From NCBI RefSeq assembly GCF_016428905.1, contig NZ_JAELTQ010000004.1:1-64000 (forward strand): 64,000 nt of DNA. Direction: 5' to 3'. Source of the DNA: Dyella sp. ASV24 (GTDB lineage Bacteria > Pseudomonadota > Gammaproteobacteria > Xanthomonadales > Rhodanobacteraceae). Positions within the stretch are counted from its first letter, which is position 1, and every line of letters starts with the position of its first letter. The position numbers and the translations under genes are program-made. Below, one piece after another: positions 46,245 to 53,647 of the stretch. The notes below the pieces were generated by a model. It ran no database searches. It saw only the letters and a program-made list of their open reading frames with translations, and had not been told where the DNA came from.

Positions 46245-46517
46245 GCGCGCAGGACACTGCCCAGCCCAGGCCACACGCGGCTTATAACCAGGGGTTCTCT
46301 CGACATGAGAAACCCTCATCTGCTGAAGCCTTTTCATCGCTCCGGGTCCGGGCTTAGATAGCTCGACCCACCATCACCCGTGCATCCATACATCGGTGAT
46401 GCCGTAGCGCTGGGAACCTTCCCTGCCAAGGGGCTCTTCTCCCAAGCTGCCGCCGACGCGGAAGTCGTTGACTCCCGTATTGCGCACGGATGCGCACGGC
46501 GGCAGCACCTGCCGCCC

Positions 46518-47870
46518 ATGAGCCAGAAAGCCATCGCCATGCCCCAACCCATTCGCCACACGAAGCACCCGTTGCTCACCACCTTGCTGCTCACCCTGCT
46601 CCCGGCCGCTGCCGCGTGCGCAGCCGAAGCCAAGGCGCCACTGACCATCGATGAAGCACTGAAGGCATCGGCCGAGCAGCATCGGCCCGTACTGGTCGAT
46701 TTCCAGGCGGTGTGGTGCTACTCCTGCTACTACATGGCCAGCCATGTGCTCAACGGGCCGGAATGGGACGCCGTGCAACGCAAGGCCATCGTGATCGAGG
46801 CCGACGCCGATTCGCCGGATGGCCAGACATGGATGAAGAAACTCCACGCATCCTTCCTGCCCAGCTACGTAGTGCTGGACGAGCATGGCAATGAACTGGG
46901 CCGCATCTCGGCGGAGCAGCCTCGAGAGAAGTTCTACCCGAAGGTCAACGCCATCCTCGCCACGGGCAACACACTGGATGGACTGAAGCAGAAAGCACTC
47001 AAGGGTACCGACGACGATGTCGCCAGCGTGCTGGAGGCATATGAGGCGCGCTCCGAAGGCAACGAGGGCCTGGACTGGTTTGCCTCCCTGCCCACAGCAC
47101 GACAACAGAGCGTCCGAAAATATGGCCGCGCCACCGTAGCGCTTGATCAACTCACCCTGATCAAGGCTCTGGCAGCGAAGGACAATGCTGGAGTGATCGC
47201 CAGCGCACAGAAAGTGTTGGCGCAGGACATCGGCTGCCAGCGCCCGTACGTACTCGATAACCTGCTCGACGCCACGGATAAGCTGCCCACCGCCGAGCGC
47301 AAGGCGCTGCTCGCCACGCAGCGAAAGCCGCTCGACACTTACGTCAATACACAAGTTCTCGTTGCCCAACCTGCCTGCGCTGACCAGCGCAGCGCCTTAC
47401 TGACCAGCGTTGAGTTGGACGAAACGCTGGGCGACGATGCTGCCGCCACAGCCCTTCTCGATCGCGCCATCACGCAGACACGCCAGCGTCTTGGCACTAA
47501 CCTCGCCAGCGATCGCAATCTCGCCGACAACCTGCGCATCTACCTGGCTCGCGCCAAGCGCACTGCGGAGCTGGATGACTATCAACGCAAGCTGATTGCC
47601 GCCTATCCGAACGATTACGTCTACGCCTACCGCTACGGCCGCAGCCTGGTGGATGCAGGCAAGCCCGCCGATGCACTGCCTTACCTTGCGCAGGCTGCCG
47701 ACAAGGCTTATGGCGCCAACCGTCTCTCTGTGGCATTGCAGCGAGTGAAGGCACTGAAGGCGCTACATCGCAATGACGAAGCCAAGAAGCTTGCCGACGA
47801 CGTGCTGGAAACCAATGGTCCATGGTTCCCCAAGCAAGCGGACGCACTGAAGGCTGAACTCAAAGCCTGA
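46518..47870 (+). CDS. Secreted thioredoxin-like protein with TPR-type C-terminus
   Basis: The protein (about 450 residues) has a signal peptide (HPLLTTLLLTLLPAAAACA). A thioredoxin-fold domain follows with redox site AVWCYSCYYM (CxxC) and HASFLPSYVVLDEHGNELGR with the cis-Pro region. A helical C-terminal half with TPR-like repeats (NDYVYAYRYGRSLVDAGKPADALPYLAQAAD) completes it. It resembles DsbD-gamma-like or thiol-disulfide exchange proteins of the periplasm. The start may be 46518 or 46539; the latter gives a tidier signal peptide. A hairpin follows at 47886. Confidence 0.75.
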   Translation: MSQKAIAMPQPIRHTKHPLLTTLLLTLLPAAAACAAEAKAPLTIDEALKASAEQHRPVLVDFQAVWCYSCYYMASHVLNGPEWDAVQRKAIVIEADADSPDGQTWMKKLHASFLPSYVVLDEHGNELGRISAEQPREKFYPKVNAILATGNTLDGLKQKALKGTDDDVASVLEAYEARSEGNEGLDWFASLPTARQQSVRKYGRATVALDQLTLIKALAAKDNAGVIASAQKVLAQDIGCQRPYVLDNLLDATDKLPTAERKALLATQRKPLDTYVNTQVLVAQPACADQRSALLTSVELDETLGDDAAATALLDRAITQTRQRLGTNLASDRNLADNLRIYLARAKRTAELDDYQRKLIAAYPNDYVYAYRYGRSLVDAGKPADALPYLAQAADKAYGANRLSVALQRVKALKALHRNDEAKKLADDVLETNGPWFPKQADALKAELKA

Positions 47871-47885
47871 CGTCACTTGATATGA

Positions 47886-47914
47886 CTGGCGCGAAGACCG
47901 CACCTTCGCGCCAG
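47886..47914 (+). terminator. Hairpin downstream of the thioredoxin-TPR gene
   Basis: CTGGCGCGAAG and CTTCGCGCCAG form a perfect 11-bp stem with a 7-base loop, 15 bp after the stop codon. There is no T-run, so termination efficiency is uncertain. Confidence 0.55.
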
Positions 47915-48087
47915 CTCGCTACACCATGCCCCGCACAGGGCCATGGGATACATGGACCGACGTCCATACGATGACTGACGCGCGCACCGGCTGAGGCGAA
48001 ACAAACGCGTGCGACCGCCATCAGGGCGGTCACAGAATCTTCAGGGGCGCGCGGCGAACGCCGCGTCAGCCACCCATGTATGTGCAA

Positions 48088-48339
48088 CTACAGCTGTTGC
48101 AGCAAACGCTCCAGCTCGCCGCGCAACTGCCTCACTTGCGACAAGGCGTTATCACGCTCGCGCATCACATCGTTGTGAACCGCCAACGACACGACGTGCG
48201 CCGACAACGTTTTCTTCCTTGCACGGTAACGACGCGCACGCTCCGCCGGAGTCAAGGCATTGGGCTTGCGTGGACGCCCGCGTGAGCGTTTGAACGCCAA
48301 GGGCAAAGCAAGCGTGCCCGGATCTTGTGGGTCAACCAT
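48088..48339 (-). CDS. Small basic coiled-coil protein, candidate DNA-binding regulator
   Basis: The 83-residue protein has an AT-hook-like SRGRPRKP (residues 19-26) and a strongly basic helix (ERARRYRARKK, 33-43). A helical segment with hydrophobic residues at exact seven-residue spacing follows (Leu45, Leu52, Met59, Leu66), then LRGELERLLQQL. It loosely recalls a basic-leucine-zipper, though the spacing from the basic region to the first Leu differs from eukaryotic bZIP proteins. GAGGAGGA is a very strong ribosome-binding site. A 26-bp perfect palindrome lies just upstream. Autoregulation is inferred. Confidence 0.65.
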   Translation of the reverse strand: MVDPQDPGTLALPLAFKRSRGRPRKPNALTPAERARRYRARKKTLSAHVVSLAVHNDVMRERDNALSQVRQLRGELERLLQQL

Positions 48340-48362
48340 GGTGCGTCCTCCTCATTTGCGCC

Positions 48363-48388
48363 TATTTTACGTGACGTCACGTAAAATA
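48363..48388. promoter_or_regulatory. 26-bp perfect palindrome upstream of the small basic gene
   Basis: Each 13-base arm reads TATTTTACGTGAC towards the centre, with no spacer and no mismatch. The centre is TGACGTCA. The palindrome lies 24-49 bp upstream of the start codon at 48339 and would overlap its core promoter. Such symmetry is typical of a homodimeric regulator site. Nothing else in the immediate area explains it. Confidence 0.7.
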
Positions 48389-48595
48389 CAAGAAAAATCT
48401 CACGAAAAAACAGCCGAAAAGGCCATTTTTTTCATGTAAATCCGCTTATTGACCATGTCGGCCGAAGTGGGCCCCGTGCGTTCACGTGACGAGGAGATTC
48501 CTGTCGCTACCGTGCAACACGTCGGCTACCGGAGGAGGCGGCCACGCGGTGCCGGGGCGAATACGCCCACCAAGTAAAAAAGGGGAAAACCGAAG

Positions 48596-49279
48596 ATGGA
48601 TTCGCTCTATGAGCTGTCGTCGCGGGCCATCCGCCGTCTTTACGACGCACGCATCAAGACACCGCCCGTACTCGATATCGACAGCTGCTTCCCCGACGGC
48701 CACCGTTTTCACAATGCCTGGGAGGTCATTCGCGGCGAGGCTATGGCCGTGCTCGAGGGCGCGCAGCCCATCCCCCGATTCCACGAGATCATGCCGACCC
48801 AGGCCGAGATCTCCGCCACCGATGGGCGTGACTGGCGCATGTTTCTGCTCAGGATCTACGGACAGGACATTCACGCCAACCAGGCGCGCTGCCCGTTTCT
48901 CACCGAGCTGCTGGCCGCCTGCCCCAGTGTACTGTCGGCCACACTCTCCTTCCTTGCCCCTCACAAGCACATACCGCGTCATAGCGGGCCGTTCCGGGGA
49001 ATTCTGCGCTATCAGCTGAACCTGGAAGCGCCGCTGGCCGACGACGGACTTCCTGCTGCCGTGCTATGGCTGGCTGGCGAGGAACATCGAATGGGGAGTG
49101 GCGAGCAATTGCTGTGGGACGACACCTACCCCCACGAAGTGTGGAACCGCTGCGAGCAGACGCGCGTCGCGTTGCTGTTGGACGTCTATCGTCCGGATAT
49201 GCCGTTGGACCTGCGCCTGCTGTCGAGCGCCGTCACCAAGAGCGTCGGCATGGTCGCGCGCTGGCGCGGTCTCGCCTGA
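48596..49279 (+). CDS. Aspartyl/asparaginyl beta-hydroxylase-like dioxygenase
   Basis: The 227-residue protein matches the AspH/LpxO-type double-stranded beta-helix: FLAPHKHIPRHSGPFRGILRYQLNL carries the first His and the GP-R segment, and LLWDDTYPHEVWN holds the distal His, followed by RVALLLDVYRPDMP. Members hydroxylate protein side chains or lipid A acyl chains using Fe(II) and 2-oxoglutarate. The substrate is unknown. It is transcribed divergently from the small basic gene; a partial copy of that gene's palindrome (ACGTGACG at 48484) lies 105 bp before its start. Confidence 0.8.
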   Translation: MDSLYELSSRAIRRLYDARIKTPPVLDIDSCFPDGHRFHNAWEVIRGEAMAVLEGAQPIPRFHEIMPTQAEISATDGRDWRMFLLRIYGQDIHANQARCPFLTELLAACPSVLSATLSFLAPHKHIPRHSGPFRGILRYQLNLEAPLADDGLPAAVLWLAGEEHRMGSGEQLLWDDTYPHEVWNRCEQTRVALLLDVYRPDMPLDLRLLSSAVTKSVGMVARWRGLA

Positions 49280-49445
49280 GCGATCCAACTCAGCACGAAA
49301 CCGCAACCTGGCGATCAGGACAAACACACCACACTGCCTCGTGCCTGCGTGGTGTCGCCCGCCAACCCAGCTGCTCGCGGGACTTACGGCGGGCCATGCA
49401 ACGACAAAGGCCAACCGCGACCGGCTCCGGCCGCGGACGACATCA

Positions 49446-49994
49446 TCAGGAGTGACGACTGGTCTCGAACAGGAACCACACGCGACGCTCGGCCTCGTCG
49501 ATCCAGTTTTCCAGCAGGCTAGCCGTGGCGACGTCGCGGTACTCATCGCATAGCTCGTGCGTGGCGCGCATGTAACCGGCCAGTCGCTGGTTGTCTTCGC
49601 GAAGCTCGGCCAGCATGTCGTCCGGCGTCACGAAATCAGCATCGTTGTCGGACAGGCGGGCCAATCGCTTGGCATGACCAAGCGAGCGCAACGTGGTACC
49701 ACCCAATTTGCGCACGCGCTCAGCGATGGGATCCACCGTGGCGTAGATCTCGTCCGATTGCTCGTCGAGCAGCAAGTGATAGTCACGGAAATACGGCCCC
49801 GACATGTGCCAATGGAAGTTCTTGGTCTTCAGGTACAGAGCCATGACATCGGCCAACAGCGCATTCAGCTCGCCGGAGATATCGCGCGTGGCCTTCTCAC
49901 CCAACGCCGATGGCGTATTGAGTGGTGCCTTCTGACGAGCCTTGGCGCTACTGGTATCGCTCTTGGCTTTGCTTGCCTTGCTTGTCTTGCTCAT
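49446..49994 (-). CDS. dps: Dps family ferritin-like DNA-protection protein
   Basis: The 182-residue protein has a Lys/Ser/Ala-rich N-terminal tail (MSKTSKASKAKSDTSSAKAR) suited to DNA binding. The Dps four-helix core follows with ferroxidase residues in KTKNFHWHMSGPYFRDYHLL and LDEQSDEIYATVDPIAERVRKLGG. It oxidises iron with peroxide and stores it, guarding DNA. The ATG at 49994 starts the lysine-rich tail. It is convergent with the dioxygenase gene; the 166 bp between them show no gene. Confidence 0.92.
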   Translation of the reverse strand: MSKTSKASKAKSDTSSAKARQKAPLNTPSALGEKATRDISGELNALLADVMALYLKTKNFHWHMSGPYFRDYHLLLDEQSDEIYATVDPIAERVRKLGGTTLRSLGHAKRLARLSDNDADFVTPDDMLAELREDNQRLAGYMRATHELCDEYRDVATASLLENWIDEAERRVWFLFETSRHS

Positions 49995-50038
49995 GTGGGA
50001 TCTCCGCGGTAGACCAGACGAGTATGGTCTGGCAAATG

Positions 50039-50731
50039 TCATTTCGATGTCGGCATAGGATCGGCATCGCCATATCGCAACACCGCCGCCGCGCTCAGCA
50101 AGGGCGGCACGACAAAGCACCACATGCCGCCGAAGGCATAAAGCAGTGCACCCGCCGCACAACCGATAGCGAATGCCAGCACGGCAAAACTCATGCGCCG
50201 AAGCCGACCATCGAGCGCGGCTCGTTGCGCTTCAGGCGCACCACGAATGCGATCAGCCACATCCAGCATGATTTGTGTGGTGGTGCCCGTCATCAATGTG
50301 GACGGGGGCGAGCTACCCAAATGCACGCGGTGCACGGCGTTCTGGATCGCCATGGCTCCGACCAGGGTCATACCGGTCAACGTTGCAGCCCAACTGTCAC
50401 CCTGCGGAAACGGCCCGTAGTAAATCGCCAGCACCATGGCCGTCACCAGCAGCAATAACTTGATCGACAGCAACGAACGCACCACGGGCTGCCCTGCGTC
50501 GATCAGGCGGTAACGAAGTAGCCGCGCACCTATGACAAAAATACAGAACACTGGCAGCGCCAAAAGCTTGGCGACGATGCCGGACGTCCCCGACACCAGC
50601 GCTGCCCCGATAGTGACGAAGTTACCCGTCACATGCGCCGTGAACAGACCATGCAATGCCAGGAAGCCTGCAGTATCCACATAGCCGGCCATCACACTGA
50701 GGATGGTCGGCAACCAGGGTTTCTCATTCAT
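50039..50731 (-). CDS. DUF1275 (YoaK) family membrane protein
   Basis: The 230-residue protein has about six helices. The DUF1275 signature is GYVDTAGFLALHGLFTAHVTGNFVTIGAAL near the N-terminus, then AMAIQNAVHRVHLGSSPPSTLMTGTTTQIMLD. The function is unknown; related to transporters by fold. It precedes dps in the same direction with 44 bp between stop and start. Confidence 0.85.
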   Translation of the reverse strand: MNEKPWLPTILSVMAGYVDTAGFLALHGLFTAHVTGNFVTIGAALVSGTSGIVAKLLALPVFCIFVIGARLLRYRLIDAGQPVVRSLLSIKLLLLVTAMVLAIYYGPFPQGDSWAATLTGMTLVGAMAIQNAVHRVHLGSSPPSTLMTGTTTQIMLDVADRIRGAPEAQRAALDGRLRRMSFAVLAFAIGCAAGALLYAFGGMWCFVVPPLLSAAAVLRYGDADPMPTSK

Positions 50732-50773
50732 GCAGTCATCCTCTCCCGATACCAGGTTTGCTTTTTCGTTGCG

Positions 50774-52186
50774 TCACCACATGAACTTCCCTTCGACGCC
50801 CACATAGTCGGCATCGCGCCCGCCGGCCATGCGTATGGCCTGCCCTACGTCGTAGCGCACAGCTTCCACCGCACCAGTGAAGTTAGCGTTGAAGGCGTAG
50901 TCCGCACGCACCTGGCCGTATGCGCCCGTCCATTTGCTACCGCGCCCCGCCGTGCCGGGCAACGGAATATTGGGTTGCACGTAAATGGCATCGGCGGTGG
51001 ATTCACGCCACTGAAATCCCACCGCTGCCATCAGTGTGAGCCGGCTGATCGGCTTGATGGTCACACTGGGTTTCACATGTCGCAGATTGGCGTAACCGGT
51101 ATAGGCCGCCAGCGTGAAGTAATAGCCATTGGGGAACAGGGGGTTGAACGTGCCCACCGTGCCATCACCAGGATGGCGGTCGCCCGAGGCCGCATCCACC
51201 TGCAAGCCGATTCGTGGTGACCACGCAACCGGCCATGTGTAACCAACCCGCGCACCGGTGCCCCAGGCATCGATGTCTTTGGCGCCAACATGGCCGCGCT
51301 GCGCCATGGCTTCCAGATCCCAATCCACGCCCGATTGGTTGCCGGCGAAACGCACGTCATACACATCACGGTGCTCATCGCCCACGGCATCGAGATAGCG
51401 CGCGTTATCGCGACTGTAGAGCGAGTAGTACGCCGAAAGCTCATCCTTTCCCCATAGCAGGCGCTCCACGCGCAGCGTGTGGAAGCGGAAATGGTGGCTG
51501 GACGTGTCGTCGAACGGGTGCTGGTCGTTGTATTGCACGGGCTGACTGAAAAAGCCGATGAAGCGCCACTTGCTGCCCTCCCAATCGGCCCAGATCGCGT
51601 CGAACGACTGGCGCACATTCGGACCGTCGCGTAACGACACGAAGCGCTGCAGGTCGAAGGCGAAATCCTGGCGGCCCACGCGCGCCTTGAAGGTGCCGCC
51701 GGCGAAGGTCCGCACATAGGCGACGAAGGCCAGCCGAAGATCCCAGGGGTTGCGGTCAGCGCCGCTTATCACCTGCTTGTTCATCGTGCGCGCATCTTCG
51801 AACTGCACGAACGCCTGCCAATAGTGGGCGAAATGCAGATCGGCATGTAGCTGAAAACGTTGCAACAGATAGGTGTTGTTCGGGTTGTGACCAATGCCGA
51901 AGCTGGCGGCATCTTGCATTTCCGTTCGCTCACGCAAATTCACGCCGAACGACAGGTAAGTCTTCGGATCACTGTCACTCAACGACAGATATTTGAGCGC
52001 GTCGCCCCACTGGGTACGCAACGAAGGGTCGGCGAGCACCGACCAATCCTCCTGCCAGCGATTGCTGCGCAGCGCAGGTCGCTCAGCCGCATTCTGAACG
52101 GGGGTGACTTGCGTGGAGTCAGCGCTCTCGTCCTGCGCACGCGCTGTGGTCGAGGCAAGACTCAGGCTCAGCATCACGCCTGCCAT
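50774..52186 (-). CDS. Outer-membrane beta-barrel porin, alginate-export type
   Basis: From the Met at 52186 the 470-residue product has a signal peptide (MAGVMLSLSLASTTARA) and the alginate-export domain pattern: YLSFGVNLRERTEMQDAASFGIGHNPNNTYLLQRFQLHADLHF, RVGRQDFAFDLQRFVSLRDGPNVRQSFD, with alternating beta strands and an aromatic C-terminus (VEGKFMW) for barrel assembly. It probably allows diffusion of an anionic or organic solute. An upstream GTG at 52198 is possible. A GGGAGCG/CGCTCCC hairpin lies at 52199-52217, just before the start. Confidence 0.8.
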   Translation of the reverse strand: MAGVMLSLSLASTTARAQDESADSTQVTPVQNAAERPALRSNRWQEDWSVLADPSLRTQWGDALKYLSLSDSDPKTYLSFGVNLRERTEMQDAASFGIGHNPNNTYLLQRFQLHADLHFAHYWQAFVQFEDARTMNKQVISGADRNPWDLRLAFVAYVRTFAGGTFKARVGRQDFAFDLQRFVSLRDGPNVRQSFDAIWADWEGSKWRFIGFFSQPVQYNDQHPFDDTSSHHFRFHTLRVERLLWGKDELSAYYSLYSRDNARYLDAVGDEHRDVYDVRFAGNQSGVDWDLEAMAQRGHVGAKDIDAWGTGARVGYTWPVAWSPRIGLQVDAASGDRHPGDGTVGTFNPLFPNGYYFTLAAYTGYANLRHVKPSVTIKPISRLTLMAAVGFQWRESTADAIYVQPNIPLPGTAGRGSKWTGAYGQVRADYAFNANFTGAVEAVRYDVGQAIRMAGGRDADYVGVEGKFMW

Positions 52187-52198
52187 CACGAAACGCAC

Positions 52199-52217
52199 GG
52201 GAGCGACAAGCGCTCCC
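52199..52217 (-). promoter_or_regulatory. Short hairpin at the start of the porin gene
   Basis: GGGAGCG and CGCTCCC form a 7-bp stem around ACAAG, about 12 bases upstream of the chosen ATG. It could terminate upstream transcripts or affect translation. Weak evidence. Confidence 0.3.
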
Positions 52218-52266
52218 GTGTGAATGCACGAAGGGTTATGTACCCTCCCCGCTCGCCACATGACGC

Positions 52267-53175
52267 TCAGTGACCGACGCTGGCGTGGATCTCGGCTACG
52301 TAACCACCCGGGAATTCCACCACCGTCGATTCACGACCTTCACTGGTATACGGCTCCACCAGCACCTTCACGCCATGCGCCTTGGCCTTGGTCAACGTGT
52401 CGGAAACACTGTCCACCTCGTAGCCGGTCATCTCATGACCGTACGGATACGGCAGATGCCCATCGGTGACGAAGACGGCCATCTTGCCGAAAGTGGACTC
52501 GATGCGAATGCGGCGGAAGGTATCGCCGCTCCGGCCAATCTCCACGCCGGGCGCCTTGGCGTCATCAGCTACTACCTTGCCGTGTGAGAACGTCAGGAAG
52601 CTTTTGACGAATGCTTCCGCGCGATCCGGCGATACGTAGACGCGATTCTCCGGAACGGTCTGGAACGGTGCATAGTTCGGCGGCGTGGTGTGCCAGTACA
52701 GCTGCATGTTGACGCCACCCGGCCACTGGATGACCACGTCGCGACCAATCGGATCGGGAAAGGTTTGCACGATGACATCCGCGCCGGCAACGCGGGCAGC
52801 CTTGACCGCCACGTCGATGTCGGTCACCAGATAGCCCGTGCGCTCATCGCCGAACGGATGCGGGATCGGCGTACGGAAGCCAAACAGCGACACCGTCCCC
52901 ACGGGCGTCTGCAGCAACTGAGTGCTGGTACTGCTAGGCGTAGGCGTCACGGTGGCAATGCCCTGTTTGGTGCTCTGGCCACCGAACGTGGCAAGGAAGC
53001 TCTCCACGAAGCGATCCACATCTGCTGGCGCCACATAGACGTGCGTGGTGTCGTACTGCGCCCCCACGGCCACCATCGGTGTGGCCGGCGCCTCCTTGGC
53101 AAAGACGGGTGGCGATGCGATACCGGCCGCAGCAAGGCCAAGGGCAAGAGCGAGAAACTTTGAATACGTACGCAT
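52267..53175 (-). CDS. Secreted VOC (glyoxalase/bleomycin-resistance) superfamily protein
   Basis: The 302-residue protein has a signal peptide (MRTYSKFLALALGLAAAGIASPPVFA) and two VOC modules. The first is about residues 40-165 (YDTTHVYVAPADVDRFVESFLATFGG ... WPGGVNMQLYWHT). The second is about 175-300 (RVYVSPDRAEAFVKSFLTF ... VVEFPGGYVAEIHASVGH). Metal-binding positions are suggested by His45-like and Glu296-like residues. Exported VOC proteins are uncommon and the substrate is unknown. It is the distal gene of the minus-strand accessory run. Confidence 0.78.
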   Translation of the reverse strand: MRTYSKFLALALGLAAAGIASPPVFAKEAPATPMVAVGAQYDTTHVYVAPADVDRFVESFLATFGGQSTKQGIATVTPTPSSTSTQLLQTPVGTVSLFGFRTPIPHPFGDERTGYLVTDIDVAVKAARVAGADVIVQTFPDPIGRDVVIQWPGGVNMQLYWHTTPPNYAPFQTVPENRVYVSPDRAEAFVKSFLTFSHGKVVADDAKAPGVEIGRSGDTFRRIRIESTFGKMAVFVTDGHLPYPYGHEMTGYEVDSVSDTLTKAKAHGVKVLVEPYTSEGRESTVVEFPGGYVAEIHASVGH

Positions 53176-53195
53176 GGAGAAACTCCCTTGGGTTA

Positions 53196-53645
53196 TCAGT
53201 AACCAGCCGATGAAGAAAAAGGTGCTACCCGGTCGCGCAAGTCATGCCATGCCACCAGCAGGAAGCCGCCGACCAGGCCTAGATGTTCGAAGAAGGCGTT
53301 CGTCACGCCGAATCGATCCGCGGCTGGCACTGCCCAGAAACGATTGGCCATGAAGGTTGCAGCCAACGTGAAGGCCGCGAGCAGCAACGCACCCACCCAG
53401 CGTCCACGCCCTGTAAGAATGGCCAGCGACGCGCCCAGCTCCAGCACGATCACGGCAAACGTCACCGGCCCTGCCGGCGATAATCCGAAGTGGGCCGTTT
53501 CGGCGATCGCGCCGGGGATATCCCACGCTTTCTGCAAGCCACCCTGCAAATAAGCCGCACACAACCCCAGCAGGGCCAGCCAATGCACGGACGGCGAAGC
53601 AAAACGCTCTCGCCAACGCGTCGATGAAGATGTCGCGGGGAGCAT
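53196..53645 (-). CDS. DoxX-like membrane protein
   Basis: The 149-residue protein has four hydrophobic helices with a DoxX-like pattern: LGLCAAYLQGGLQKAWDIPGAIAETAHFGLSP, VIVLELGASLAILTGRGRWVGALLLAAFTLAATFMANRFW, and NAFFEHLGLVGGFLLVAWHD. DoxX proteins are small inner-membrane proteins linked to redox or thiol stress. The ATG at 53645 lies two bases after the amidohydrolase stop, indicating one operon; a longer start is possible. Confidence 0.75.
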   Translation of the reverse strand: MLPATSSSTRWRERFASPSVHWLALLGLCAAYLQGGLQKAWDIPGAIAETAHFGLSPAGPVTFAVIVLELGASLAILTGRGRWVGALLLAAFTLAATFMANRFWAVPAADRFGVTNAFFEHLGLVGGFLLVAWHDLRDRVAPFSSSAGY

Positions 53646-53647
53646 GG

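Noticed and set aside
48088-48339. True eukaryotic-type bZIP identity for the small basic protein
   Set aside because: The distance from the invariant-like Arg to the first heptad Leu does not fit the bZIP rule, and the signature Asn is missing. Only a loose resemblance is claimed.
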